51,232 bases of DNA from a virus: the IMG/VR virus record IMGVR_UViG_3300010379_000008, positions 1 through 51,232 of that record; one strand, 5' to 3'. Shown here in pieces: positions 5,258-13,024 of the stretch. The notes below the pieces were generated by a model that ran no database searches, was not told the DNA's origin, and was given only the letters and a program-made list of their open reading frames with translations. The stretch's first letter is position 1. The number at the start of each line of letters is the position of its first letter. The position numbers were made by a program, and so were the translations under genes.

Positions 5258-7564
5258 TCACACGTTTTCCCACACCAACGGGTAATTGGGCTCCGTCCAC
5301 ACCAGGGGATAGTTTGGATCCACCCAGATCTGCGTGATCTGAATGCCGGGCGTGGCCATGTAGTCGGGCGGCAACAGGCCCACCCAGTACGCGGCCGCCG
5401 GGGCGCGGCGCGCGTAGCGCGGCTGGACTTCCAGGTAGGCCCAGAGCCGCGGGGCGAACTCCTCGTCGAAGCCCTGGACCGTGATCGTGTAGGCCGCCGG
5501 CACACTGCGCGGCGCCGCCGGAGTGCGGGCCGGCAAGCTCTGGGGCGCCGGCAAGAGCAGATCGCCGATCTGCACGCTGACATCGTGCCAGAAGGCCGCG
5601 CCGGCCGGCCGCGGTTTGGCGCGGGTCTGGTCGGGCAGTAGCCGGCCGCTCATCTGCGGCTCGTCGTGGATGGCGAAGGTCGCCAGGATCTGGAACGCCG
5701 CCGCGGCCGGCCGCCGGGGTGCAGGCGCCTGTACCGGCAGACTGATCCAGCCGAAGGGCAGGGGCGGGCCTTCGGGCGTCTGCGTGCGGTTGTCGACCCA
5801 ATAACTCGAGTTGGCAGCCCGCGCCGGCCCCGGGGGCGGTCGCTGCGGCAACTGCAGCACGCCCTGCATCGGCTCCTCGAGCTGACGGGTCACCTCGCGA
5901 GCCCGGTAGGCGCCCTCCGCGGCGCGCGGCTTGGCGGGCGCCCGCTGCGGCAGCATCTGCACCAGGGCGGCCATGGGCTCGTCGTGGATCGGGAACGTGG
6001 CCACGATCTGGAACGCCACCGACCCGGCACGCAGGGACCGCGCCGCTCCCGGCAGGACCTGGGGCGCCGGCAGCAGCAGGTCGCCGATCTGGACGCTGAC
6101 GTCGTGCCAGAAAGCGGTTGCCGCCGGCCGGCTGGCGGGGCGGCCCTTTTCGCTCGAACGGCCGATGCGGATCTCGACGGCCGGCGACTCGCCCAGCAAG
6201 GTGCCCTGCGTGGCATTGCTCACCCAGTAAGCGGCGGAACCCGGACGGCGCGGCGCCGCCGCCTGGCCCGGCAAGGCGGCGCCGGGCAACGGCAGGAATT
6301 CTTCGTCGAGACGGAAGCGGCTGTCGATCCAAAAGACCGAGGCCGCGGGCCGGGGGATTGCCGGCAGCCGTGCCGGCAGCAGCACGCTTTGCGTGTCGTT
6401 TTCATCCTCGATCGAGAGATAGCGCTGGGGAACCCAGTGCACCGCCGTGGCCGGCCGCCGGGCGGCCAGGGCGCGATCGGGAAGGGACGAGCGGTAGGTT
6501 TGCACCTCGTCGCCAATCTCGAACGATTGGCAAACCACGTAGCAGCTCGCCGCGCCGCGCGCGGCAGCCGGCGCCCGTGTTGGATATTGCTGGATGAGGA
6601 CCTGGGGCTCATTGTCGAGGTCGGGCCAGCGGTAATTCACCCAGTAGGCGGAGGCGGCGGAGCGCAGGGCCGAGCGGCCGGGATAGGTCGTATAGGTCTT
6701 ATAGGTCGCATCGGCCGCGAAATTCTCCGGGACGTTGAAAGTGCTGAAGATCCAGTAAGCCTGGCACGCGGCGCGCGCTGGCAGCCGGCCTGGCAGGTTG
6801 GGAACGGCAACGAGCTGCGCCAGGGGTTGCATGTCGTCAGGCACGACGACCCGGCAATAGGTTTCGTAGGCAGAGAAGGCGGCGCGCTGCGGACGCCTGG
6901 CCTGATCGGGCAGCAGTTTGCTGATGAGCAGCTCCGGGGGCTCGCTGATCGCCACGTCCAGCACCACGAAGGTGACCGTGATCCCATAGGCGGTCGCCGC
7001 CGCCCGCGCCGCGGCCGGGGTGCGTTCGGGCAAGAAGCTGGTACGCAGCTCCTCCGCGGTGATATCCGGCACGAGGAACGTCGCCGCGATCTGATAAAGG
7101 ATCGGCGGGCCGCGCAGTGTCTGCGCCGCCGGCAGGGAGACGAAGTGCCTATAGGGCTGCACCTCGTCGGACTCGACGAATTGGGCGCTGGCCTGGTAGG
7201 CCGGGGCGGCGGCCCGAGCGGCAGTCTTGCCGCCCTCGCGACACCCCTGGCCAAGGCGCAGGTTTTCGAACTCGACCGTGATGACGATCTGAAACCAGCA
7301 GGGCACGTCGTATGCCGCCGGCGGCGCCCGTGGGGCAGAGCGCGCCTGATCGGGCAAATAGCGGACGCCCGGCAGGAACTCCTCCTCGATATTGTGAAAA
7401 CGCGGGCCGGCTTCGTACGCCACCGCCGCCGGCCGCATTCCCATGGCACGATCCGGCAGCCGCAGCGTCGAGCCCGGCATCGGCTCATCCTGCACCACGA
7501 ACCCCTGGCTGATGAGCGCCGTGACGCGGGGAGATCCACGGATCGGATTGAGGGAAATGGCCAT
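5258..7564 (-). CDS. large tandem-repeat protein, about 20 units of about 37 aa
   Basis: 768 aa, starting MAISLNPIRG (the frame upstream is repeat DNA). The whole protein is built of about 20 copies of a unit of roughly 35-40 residues: a strand with aromatics (AYW/AFQ/AYE then FxV), an acidic turn (DEE, DEP, IHDEP), a variable loop, then LPxRxPAxxRPAA leading to the next aromatic. Two units share an exact block (FWHDVSVQIGDLLLPAPQ). Such architecture suits an elongated fibre-like or surface-decorating virion protein; this is inference from shape and position downstream of the tail genes. No known repeat family is recognised. One unit carries a type E repeat in frame (about 6681-6712, residues YKTYTTYPG). 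Confidence 0.8.
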   Translation of the reverse strand: MAISLNPIRGSPRVTALISQGFVVQDEPMPGSTLRLPDRAMGMRPAAVAYEAGPRFHNIEEEFLPGVRYLPDQARSAPRAPPAAYDVPCWFQIVITVEFENLRLGQGCREGGKTAARAAAPAYQASAQFVESDEVQPYRHFVSLPAAQTLRGPPILYQIAATFLVPDITAEELRTSFLPERTPAAARAAATAYGITVTFVVLDVAISEPPELLISKLLPDQARRPQRAAFSAYETYCRVVVPDDMQPLAQLVAVPNLPGRLPARAACQAYWIFSTFNVPENFAADATYKTYTTYPGRSALRSAASAYWVNYRWPDLDNEPQVLIQQYPTRAPAAARGAASCYVVCQSFEIGDEVQTYRSSLPDRALAARRPATAVHWVPQRYLSIEDENDTQSVLLPARLPAIPRPAASVFWIDSRFRLDEEFLPLPGAALPGQAAAPRRPGSAAYWVSNATQGTLLGESPAVEIRIGRSSEKGRPASRPAATAFWHDVSVQIGDLLLPAPQVLPGAARSLRAGSVAFQIVATFPIHDEPMAALVQMLPQRAPAKPRAAEGAYRAREVTRQLEEPMQGVLQLPQRPPPGPARAANSSYWVDNRTQTPEGPPLPFGWISLPVQAPAPRRPAAAAFQILATFAIHDEPQMSGRLLPDQTRAKPRPAGAAFWHDVSVQIGDLLLPAPQSLPARTPAAPRSVPAAYTITVQGFDEEFAPRLWAYLEVQPRYARRAPAAAYWVGLLPPDYMATPGIQITQIWVDPNYPLVWTEPNYPLVWENV
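6681..6712. repeat. type E repeat in frame inside the 20-repeat protein
   Basis: GGATAGGTCGTATAGGTCTT and following bases repeat a nine-base GGTCxTATA unit like those at 9768 and 10968. Confidence 0.65.
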
Positions 7565-7567
7565 TGG

Positions 7568-7608
7568 GATAGTGGTTAGGGAATAGTGGCTAGGGGCTAG
7601 GGGGATGA
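7568..7608. repeat. type C and B heptamers
   Basis: AGTGGTTAGGGAATAGTGGC and following AGGGGCTAGGG units directly upstream of the start of the 20-repeat gene, taking the place of a normal ribosome-binding region. Confidence 0.75.
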
Positions 7609-7650
7609 GCTTATCGTACCGTTTCTTGCCCGGAGGGCGCGCGAACGTAG

Positions 7651-7670
7651 CCAGGGGCTTCAGCCCCTGG
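7651..7670. terminator. perfect GC hairpin between late genes
   Basis: CCAGGGGC and GCCCCTGG pair perfectly around TTCA. It lies downstream of the gene at 7692-8186 in its reading direction. There is no U-run, so it may be an attenuator or simply another dispersed palindrome. Confidence 0.45.
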
Positions 7671-7691
7671 GAATGAGGCGACCCGTCCCCC

Positions 7692-8186
7692 CTACGTGAA
7701 TCCTCCAATTTGGATGACGAGGTCGAGCGCGGTGTGCGGTTGGATAGAAAGCACGTGTCCTTCGCCGGGCTTCATGAGGATATCCTTGGTTACGTTCGTG
7801 TCGTACCACAGGCGCTGCTTGGCGGCGATGCGGCGATTGAACTCCACGGGTCCGTAGGTCTCCGGCTTGGAGAGGAAAGTATCGGTCTCGCCGATCCGGG
7901 GTGCATAATCGCCGCGCTTCCAGATCTGCAAGCAATAAGACGCCTGGCGATCGCGAAAACTCTCGCCGCTCGCCCCTGATCCCTCTTCCCTCACATTGCC
8001 CAGGGCGTAGATGAGCATGATCGTTCGCGGCTCGGGCACGTCGATCGGCAAGCTATAGAGCTGATGCACGTCGGGGTCGAACGTCTGCTGCCACATCTGC
8101 AGCCAGTAAGCCGAGCCGCTGCGTTCGAAGTAGTCATGGGCATCGTTAAAGGTATCGCCGCAGTTGCCGAGCTGGATGCCGTTCAT
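7692..8186 (-). CDS. hypothetical late protein, 164 aa
   Basis: ATG at 8186 stands behind a strong AGGAAGGAG; a TTG one codon upstream is less likely. The protein has two aromatic-rich blocks, SGSAYWLQMWQQTF near residues 24-38 and RQASYCLQIWKRGD near 85-98, that echo the A-Y-W motif of the neighbouring repeat protein, and a C-terminus with KPGEGHVLSIQPHTALDLVIQ. About residue 72 type B heptamers appear as NVREEGSGASGE. Probably a structural or accessory virion protein related to its neighbour; no family known. Confidence 0.65.
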   Translation of the reverse strand: MNGIQLGNCGDTFNDAHDYFERSGSAYWLQMWQQTFDPDVHQLYSLPIDVPEPRTIMLIYALGNVREEGSGASGESFRDRQASYCLQIWKRGDYAPRIGETDTFLSKPETYGPVEFNRRIAAKQRLWYDTNVTKDILMKPGEGHVLSIQPHTALDLVIQIGGFT

Positions 8187-8210
8187 CAATGCTCCTTCCT
8201 CTCGTTTCCC

Positions 8211-8558
8211 TCATTTCGACCGCGGACTGTCGGTGCGCCGCTCCACCAGGTCGTGCTGCAGGGGGTCGGCCCCTTTCTCGATCAGTTGCCGCATGAGGCT
8301 GACGAATTGCTGCGCGATCTGGGTGAGCGCCATGGCGTTGGCGTTGTTCGGCACCGTGGGATCGACGGTGCCGGTGCGCTCGAACTTGTGCCGGCGGGCA
8401 TCGTCCATGAGGACTTCGTAGGCTAGCTTCAGCTCGGCAAAGGCCTCGATCGAGCCGCCGGTATCGGGATGGCGCTGGCGCGCGAGCGCGCGATAGGCCT
8501 TGCGGATGGCCTTCTTCGAGGCTGTGCGCGGCAGATTCAAGACCTTGTAGGGATCCAT
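8211..8558 (-). CDS. DnaJ-type J-domain protein
   Basis: 115 aa. Residues 1-62 form a J domain: DPYKVLNLPRTASKKAIRKA (helices I-II), the HPD tripeptide at 30-32 that stimulates Hsp70 ATPase, and helix III AFAELKLAYEVLMDDARRHK. No Gly/Phe region, zinc domain or substrate domain follows, so it is a minimal J protein (class C). The C-terminal helix (LTQIAQQFVSLMRQLIEKGA) may bind a phage partner. A phage J protein probably recruits host DnaK for virion assembly or replication; that role is inference. The late region also encodes a GroES homologue. Confidence 0.88.
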   Translation of the reverse strand: MDPYKVLNLPRTASKKAIRKAYRALARQRHPDTGGSIEAFAELKLAYEVLMDDARRHKFERTGTVDPTVPNNANAMALTQIAQQFVSLMRQLIEKGADPLQHDLVERRTDSPRSK

Positions 8559-8564
8559 CGCGTT

Positions 8565-8760
8565 TTACCCCGAAGGGGTTGCAGCCCATAGCCCAGGGTC
8601 GCGGTACTCCGCGCGCCCTGGGTGACGCCGGCCCTGGATTCTATCTACCCCGAAGGGGTTGCAGCGCCTGCATACTGCCGGTTGCTACAACCCCTTCGGG
8701 GTAAATCGCTGGTGACTGCCGACCTTCCCAGGGTGCGCGGAGTATCGCGACCCTGGGCTG
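8565..8760. repeat. type D palindromic repeat, long inverted arrangement
   Basis: TACCCCGAAGGGGTTGCAG occurs at 8566 and 8646 and inverted as CTACAACCCCTTCGGGGTA at 8685-8703. The outer arms GCCCAGGGTCGCGGTACTCC (8591) and the inverse GGAGTATCGCGACCCTGGG (8740) pair as well. A partial copy is at 20193-20250. The 290-base gap between genes is filled by it; I see no gene. Confidence 0.85.
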
Positions 8761-8848
8761 TGATGTCTAACGCCTACGGCGTAAAAAACCGCTCACTCTC
8801 CGTTTCCACCATTGCCTCCTGTTCATTGAATGTCTCGCCCCTCATCCC

Positions 8849-9175
8849 TCATTTCGGCGGCGGGCCGAACTCGCGTTTATGCTCTTCCATCACGGTATCC
8901 ATCAGGTCGAGGTATTCGCGGACCACCCGGCCGTGCATGGCGCAAAACACGTAGGAGCGCAAGGCCCACGACTGGGCCGGCCGCAGTTCCATGGCCACCT
9001 CACCCGGCTGGCCACAACAGCACTTGCGTGCGAAGATGCCTGCCTCGGCTTGCTGAAACTTCGTCAAGACCAGCTCCGCGAACGAGGCCTCGGCGACCGA
9101 TTGGCCCGAGCCGAACACGGCCAGGCTCTCCAGCCAGCTCTTGAAACCTCGAAAATCGTTGGGCTCTGCACGCAT
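8849..9175 (-). CDS. hypothetical late protein, 108 aa
   Basis: Starts MRAEPNDFRGFKSWLESLAV and stays helical. A Cys cluster (KCCCGQPGE, residues about 51-59) and a later Cys (YVFCAMHG) could bind metal, but the spacing fits no standard finger. The acidic/basic C-terminal helix MDTVMEEHKREFGPPPK ends at the stop. Transcribed with the J-domain gene and the genes around it. No family recognised. Confidence 0.6.
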   Translation of the reverse strand: MRAEPNDFRGFKSWLESLAVFGSGQSVAEASFAELVLTKFQQAEAGIFARKCCCGQPGEVAMELRPAQSWALRSYVFCAMHGRVVREYLDLMDTVMEEHKREFGPPPK

Positions 9176-9178
9176 CTG

Positions 9179-9288
9179 GAGTAGTGGTTAGTGGTTAGTG
9201 AATAGTGGTGAGAGAGAACCATCGCTTGCGACGCTGCCATTGCCCATGCACTCGCCACTAACCACTAGCCACTCGCCACTGCTGCTTC
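9179..9288. repeat. composite type C arms with J core
   Basis: AGTGGTTAGTGGTTAGTGAA on the left, J core (CATCGCTTGCGACGCTGCC), and inverse C units (CACTAACCACTAGCCACTCG) on the right. The right arm overlaps the 3' end of the next gene. Confidence 0.85.
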
Positions 9289-9750
9289 TACCAACTTCTT
9301 CCATTTGGGCGGCAACAGCTCCGTCCGCGGATCGTCGGCGTCGATGAACGGGCTCACCGAGATTACCTCGTCGCCCAGGCGCTTGAGCTGCAACGGATAT
9401 TCCCGGTTGCGCTCCACGTCGCCGTAGTGCTGCATGCGCTCGGCCCACTGGGCCAGGTGCACGCGCGTGACGTAACTGGCGCCGTGTTTGAGGTCGTGGC
9501 CGAGACGCTCGAGCATCTCCAGGTTCTGGATTTCCAGCCGATCGCAGGCCAGCCCGTCGATCTGAAAGTCGGCCTGGTAGGCGTGCGCGTTGAAAACGAT
9601 GATGCCGACGTTGCACCAGCCCTTGACCTCCGAGCCTTGCTGCAAAAGGACATAACGCACCGGCTGCTGCTCGGCGGGAGGCTGCCATTGCTCGGCGTCG
9701 GGATCGTTTTCATACATGCCGACGGCGTTGGAAATTTCGGCGACGCTCAT
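9265..9750 (-). CDS. hypothetical late protein, 161 aa
   Basis: Starts MSVAEISNAVGMYENDPDAE. A beta-rich middle (PVRYVLLQQGSEVKGWCNVG, then IIVFNAHAYQADFQIDGL) is followed by helical segments around residues 76-112 and a C-terminus reading WKKLVEAAVASG whose last residues come from type C heptamers. No catalytic motif or membrane segment. Position suggests an accessory late protein. Confidence 0.6.
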   Translation of the reverse strand: MSVAEISNAVGMYENDPDAEQWQPPAEQQPVRYVLLQQGSEVKGWCNVGIIVFNAHAYQADFQIDGLACDRLEIQNLEMLERLGHDLKHGASYVTRVHLAQWAERMQHYGDVERNREYPLQLKRLGDEVISVSPFIDADDPRTELLPPKWKKLVEAAVASG

Positions 9751-9767
9751 GGTTCGCTCGTCACTCG

Positions 9768-9803
9768 AGGGGCATAGGACTTATAGGTCCTATAGGTCCT
9801 ATG
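9768..9803. repeat. type E nine-base repeat
   Basis: CATAGGACTTATAGGTCCTA and a further TAGGTCCTAT make a palindromic tandem of the GGTCCTATA unit. It overlaps the 3' end of the glycosyltransferase gene's neighbourhood. Confidence 0.75.
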
Positions 9804-10494
9804 AAGTTGCAATGCGCTGTCGTCGCGAAGGTCGACCGAAAAGCATGCTCTGCCAGTGCCCACACCAGCAGTCCCAGTTCACGTACACCGGGATGTCGGG
9901 GCCGCCCAGGTCGGCGGTGAACATGCCATCCTCGCCGCGTTCGATATTGCAGCAGCGCTCGTCCACGTAGCCGAAGCGGAAGTAGGGCGGCGAGAGCTCA
10001 TCGAAGCAGCGCATGTCGATGAGCATCAGGCCCATGCCGCAAGCGGTCACGCGCTCGATCCCTTCCAGATTGGCGCACTCGGCGGCCGTGCGGAGCACGA
10101 GATCGGTCATACCGGTGTCGGCGTCGAACTCTTCCTTGTGCACGTTGACCAGGCCATTGCGCATCTGCACCGGAGCGGAGACCACGCACGGGCCATCGTG
10201 GGCGTAGGCAAAATTGAAGGCGGTTTCCCAGAAGGTGGGGCCCGGTGCAATGTCGGGGTGGCTATCGGCATCGGCGGTGAGGAGGTAATCCGCCTCGGCC
10301 TCGCGGGCAATCTCGACCGCGAAGTTGCGGGCCTCGGGGATGCCCTTCACGTTGAGGGGGACTTCCTGGAAGCCTGCAATGCGCGGGTCCTTGGTCATCG
10401 CCAGCGCCGTGCGGAAGAGCCAACTCCCCAGAGCAGGGCACTCGGAGCCGCCGTAGACGAGGCGTAAGATCAGGACCTTGACCTTGCGATCCAT
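9799..10494 (-). CDS. GT-A fold glycosyltransferase-like protein
   Basis: 231 aa. The signature of family 2-type GT-A enzymes is visible: IPEARNFAVEIAREAEADYL (residues 52-71) followed by LTADADSHPD with a metal-binding DxD at 74-76, then an acidic EDGMFTAD and a WDCWCGHW motif near the C-terminus. Such enzymes move a sugar from a nucleotide donor; in a phage they may modify the host surface, virion proteins or DNA. Substrate cannot be told. ATG at 10494 is followed by MDRKVKVLILRLVYGG, a typical first beta strand. No membrane segment. Confidence 0.75.
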   Translation of the reverse strand: MDRKVKVLILRLVYGGSECPALGSWLFRTALAMTKDPRIAGFQEVPLNVKGIPEARNFAVEIAREAEADYLLTADADSHPDIAPGPTFWETAFNFAYAHDGPCVVSAPVQMRNGLVNVHKEEFDADTGMTDLVLRTAAECANLEGIERVTACGMGLMLIDMRCFDELSPPYFRFGYVDERCCNIERGEDGMFTADLGGPDIPVYVNWDCWCGHWQSMLFGRPSRRQRIATS

Positions 10495-10497
10495 AAC

Positions 10498-10693
10498 AGT
10501 GGCCAGGGGCGAGCGGTTAGGGACCAGGGGTTAGGGGCGAGGGACCAGGGCTCAAGCATCGTATGCAAAAAGAAGAGAGGAGGGGCAAGAGGGCTGGGAA
10601 AAACAACACCGTCGCCAGCGAGGCTCTATGCTTCGCTTGCGACGGTGCCATATTACGTGGCTCTCGCCACTCGCCCCTAGCCACTCGCCCCTA
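10498..10693. repeat. composite type B arms, J core and inverse C/B units
   Basis: B heptamers (AGGGGCGAG...), a J pair (CACCGTCGCCAGCGAGGC / GCTTGCGACGGTG) and inverse units CTCGCCACTCGCCCCTAGCC fill the gap between two genes. Confidence 0.8.
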
Positions 10694-10942
10694 CTTCTTG
10701 GGCGCCGGCTTGTGGTCCGACTTGATCGTTTCGGGCGCCAGCTCGAGGGCGTGGGCCTCGTAGGCTTCGCCCTGCGTTTTCCATTCGCCGTCATGCGATT
10801 CTTGCCAGTCAACGTGCACCAGGTCGCTCCTGGGTTCCCCGCCACCGGGAGAGCCGCCCGCCTTGGGCAGCACGCGCGTGACGGTCTTGAAATGCGTCTG
10901 GTCTCCGTTGGCGATCACTTTTTGGCCGACTTCGAAGATCAT
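10691..10942 (-). CDS. hypothetical small protein, possible SH3-like beta barrel, 83 aa
   Basis: ATG at 10942 (MIFEVGQKVIANGDQ) is chosen; an upstream GTG would add a Gly-Pro-Ile triplet run that is type E repeat. The pattern VGQKVIAN, KTVTRVLP, LVHVDW and WKTQGEAYEAHALEL reads as a small five-stranded barrel with a conserved-looking VDW strand, like proteins of about 70 aa that measure out a KOW/SH3 fold. C-terminus is basic (HKPAPKK). Function unknown. Confidence 0.6.
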   Translation of the reverse strand: MIFEVGQKVIANGDQTHFKTVTRVLPKAGGSPGGGEPRSDLVHVDWQESHDGEWKTQGEAYEAHALELAPETIKSDHKPAPKK

Positions 10943-10967
10943 GGTTCTCTCTCTTTCCAAGTTGCTC

Positions 10968-11040
10968 GGACTTATAGGACCTATGGGACCGATAGGTCCC
11001 ACCTGATCTCTCGCCCCTGGCCCCTATTCCCTCGCCCCTA
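10968..11040. repeat. type E repeat plus inverse B heptamers
   Basis: GGACTTATAGGACCTATGGG and ACCGATAGGTCCCA, then CTCGCCCCTGGCCCCTATTC. Confidence 0.8.
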
Positions 11041-11042
11041 CT

Positions 11043-11501
11043 TTACGGTTCGATCCACGTGACCATGTAGGAGCTCGTTCCCGTGCCGACATCCGCCCGC
11101 AGCTCGAGGGCGCCGCCGGTGGTGTTGGCGTCGTAGCCCATGAACACCTCGACCGGATCCGCCAACATGCGAATCACGCCGCCGTGAGCGTTCCAGCTCG
11201 TGCCCCACAGGGCACCGGCCACGATCGTGGGCAACAGGGTGCCGTAGTTGGTGTTGAAGTAGGTCCCCTGAGACCCGGAGTTGTGCATGTCGCCGCGCTG
11301 GACGTTGCCGGCCGTACGCGTGCCGGTGCCGATGGCGCTGTCGCGCGACAGCCGCGTACGCATGGCGGTCGACGTGGTCAATTCGCCGCCGTAGGTCAAG
11401 TCTTTGACCAGGCAGGAAACCCCCGAGGCGGTTTCCAAAAACCAGTTGCCGACGCCCGTGGTGGGCGTAACGCCGAGCAGTGCGCCTGTGAATTGTGACA
11501 T
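11043..11501 (-). CDS. hypothetical virion-associated protein, 152 aa
   Basis: Start at ATG 11501, behind GGGGAAAGG. Gly/Thr/Ser-rich, beta-type sequence (FTGALLGVTPTTGVGNWFLE, VQRGDMHNSGSQGTYFNTN, GGALELRADVGTGTSS), no Cys pairs or hydrophobic segments, typical of exposed virion beta structures. Residues 60-80 contain several Arg/Thr repeats (TGTRTAGN). No recognised family; expressed with the surrounding late genes. Confidence 0.6.
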   Translation of the reverse strand: MSQFTGALLGVTPTTGVGNWFLETASGVSCLVKDLTYGGELTTSTAMRTRLSRDSAIGTGTRTAGNVQRGDMHNSGSQGTYFNTNYGTLLPTIVAGALWGTSWNAHGGVIRMLADPVEVFMGYDANTTGGALELRADVGTGTSSYMVTWIEP

Positions 11502-11517
11502 GAGCCTTTCCCCTGTT

Positions 11518-11922
11518 TCAGAATCCCGATGCGATGAGACTTTCCCGATAAGCCGCGTCGCGCATGGCCCGTTCCACGCGCTGCTCGAAGGGCCCCAGGC
11601 AGGTGCCGCCGGCCAATTCCATCTCGCGGGCGCAACGCCGGCAGATCTGGGCGTCGCAGTTGCGGCAGTAGTAGGGGGTCCAGAACGTCGTACCGGTCTC
11701 TTGCGCAACAGGGGTAGCGCGGCCGATATCGACGTTGGCCAGGGGGACCGCCGCTTCGCAGGGTGCGCGTTTGAAAAGGGCGATCATCCGGCGGCAATGA
11801 ACGCACCAGCGGATCTTGTACCGTTGGAGGGTTCCCTGCTTGCCGTCGATGCCCTGGCCCTGGCGGTGATCGATGATCAGCTCCCCGGAGAGCTGCTTGG
11901 CAGGCAGGCTGGCAAGATACAT
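11518..11922 (-). CDS. zinc-finger protein with two Cys clusters, 134 aa
   Basis: Cys pairs CVHCRRM (residues about 40-46) and CRNCDAQICRRC (about 86-97) give two likely zinc sites; a further Cys lies at 55 (APCEAA). The C-terminal 30 residues are helical (PFEQRVERAMRDAAYRESLI). Resembles host-type double zinc ribbons in which the second cluster is RING/LIM-like, but no exact family is recognised. It ends 16 bases before the next start, so it is likely co-translated. Role could be protein or nucleic-acid binding. Confidence 0.6.
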   Translation of the reverse strand: MYLASLPAKQLSGELIIDHRQGQGIDGKQGTLQRYKIRWCVHCRRMIALFKRAPCEAAVPLANVDIGRATPVAQETGTTFWTPYYCRNCDAQICRRCAREMELAGGTCLGPFEQRVERAMRDAAYRESLIASGF

Positions 11923-12199
11923 CGAGTAGTGGCGAGGGGTGAGGGGTGAGGGGCGAGAAGGAATTCTCGCAATGGCTCACTACTCACGACGCGCTTTCTC
12001 CCCTGAGGCGACGATCGATCGATCGATATGTTTGCAGGGGAAACGCAACGCGAGATTGAGACTAACAAGGGGCGCGGGATGACACGGGGGAGACCGCGGG
12101 TAGTGGCTAGTGATTAGTGGCTAGTGGTTAGAGCGCGCCGCCTGCGACCGTGCCATTGTGCATTTCTCTCGCCACTGGCCACTATTCCCTGGCCACTAC
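11923..12199. repeat. mixed C/B repeats and J core around an AT-richer stretch
   Basis: C/B units at 11926-11985 and 12105-12199 (with J core CCGCCTGCGACCGTGCC) flank about 110 bases that include GATCGATCGATCGAT at about 12012-12028. The middle shows no gene; it might hold a promoter, but no clear -35/-10 pair is seen. Confidence 0.65.
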
Positions 12200-12861
12200 A
12201 TGCAGATGCGCGACTGCATCATTTCGGACTCGTCATCGGCGGCTGCGAGATTGAGGCTGATCAACTGGCCCTCGTTGATCACGCTGGAAGCGCCCGTGCC
12301 TGTTTGCGTGCCCGTGGCTCCTGCGGCAAATACCTCTTCGCCAGACGCGACTGCACAACTGTCCGTCGAATCGACGGTGGTGGATCCTCGGGAGGTAAAT
12401 CCCGAGGCAACAGTTGGGGCCGTCTTGTAAGCAAGAGCCCAAAATCCTACGACCATGCCACTATTCGCCCCGACCGTGATGGAGGGGGCCACGATCGATG
12501 TGCTCGCCGAATTGGCCTGTCCGCCTGACGTATCGATCGGGGTGGAATTGTTGACTCCGCTATAGGCGTCGATGACGCCTTCGCCGGCACCGTTGCCGCC
12601 GCTGTAGCTCCACGTATAGCTGCCTGGCTCGCTGCCGCCGGCGATCTTGTAATAAGTGGCGAGCGTTTGGGAGGTGCCATTGTCCGTGCGCCGGATCAGA
12701 TTCCAAGCGCTGGGCGGAGTGATGCTGAGGGACGTTCCGCCCTGCATCGCGATGCCTGCCAGCATCACTTTGCCGGAGGCGAGTCCCGATGGCGCGGTGA
12801 TGGCTATGGAGCCCGAGAGCCCAGCTTGACCGGTCGACGACGACTGGAAGGTCACGGACAT
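12196..12861 (-). CDS. secreted-type beta-sandwich protein, likely virion surface
   Basis: 221 aa from ATG 12861 (MSVTFQSSSTGQAGLSG). Ser/Thr/Gly-rich strands (SIAITAPSGLASGKVMLAGI, TLATYYKIAGG, YTWSYSGG) and the motif VIDAYSGVNNSTPID match a beta-sandwich module often found in phage tail or surface proteins and in bacterial exported proteins. No signal peptide in the chosen frame. Probably displayed on the virion and might bind carbohydrate or host surface; that is inference. The longer frame upstream is repeat C sequence. Confidence 0.65.
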   Translation of the reverse strand: MSVTFQSSSTGQAGLSGSIAITAPSGLASGKVMLAGIAMQGGTSLSITPPSAWNLIRRTDNGTSQTLATYYKIAGGSEPGSYTWSYSGGNGAGEGVIDAYSGVNNSTPIDTSGGQANSASTSIVAPSITVGANSGMVVGFWALAYKTAPTVASGFTSRGSTTVDSTDSCAVASGEEVFAAGATGTQTGTGASSVINEGQLISLNLAAADDESEMMQSRICM

Positions 12862-12896
12862 TGCGGGCGCCTCCTCGCCGTCGCCGCCGCCGGCAG

Positions 12897-13024
12897 AAGT
12901 AGTGGTTGGGGAATAGTGGTTAGTGGCTAGCGACACGGGGCGGCCGTTGGCCGCTTAGATGACTCCACTGGCGGGCGAAGCCCACCGACTCACTCACCAC
13001 TAGCCACTGGCCACTAGCCACTAC
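12897..13024. repeat. composite type C arms with H core
   Basis: AGTGGTTGGGGAATAGTGG units, H core (GCGGCCGTTGGCCGCTTAG to GGCGGGCGAAGCCC), then inverse C units CACTAGCCACTGGCCACTAG ending at the next gene's stop. Confidence 0.9.

Noticed and set aside
5666-7579. 637-aa rightward open frame opposite the 20-repeat protein
   Set aside because: High-GC antisense frame mirroring the repeats, Arg/Gly-rich, no ribosome-binding site; the leftward protein is repeat-structured and fits the operon.
10943-11002. Collagen-like GPI N-terminal extension of the 83-aa gene
   Set aside because: Encoded by a type E repeat read from an upstream GTG; the ATG at 10942 gives a natural start.
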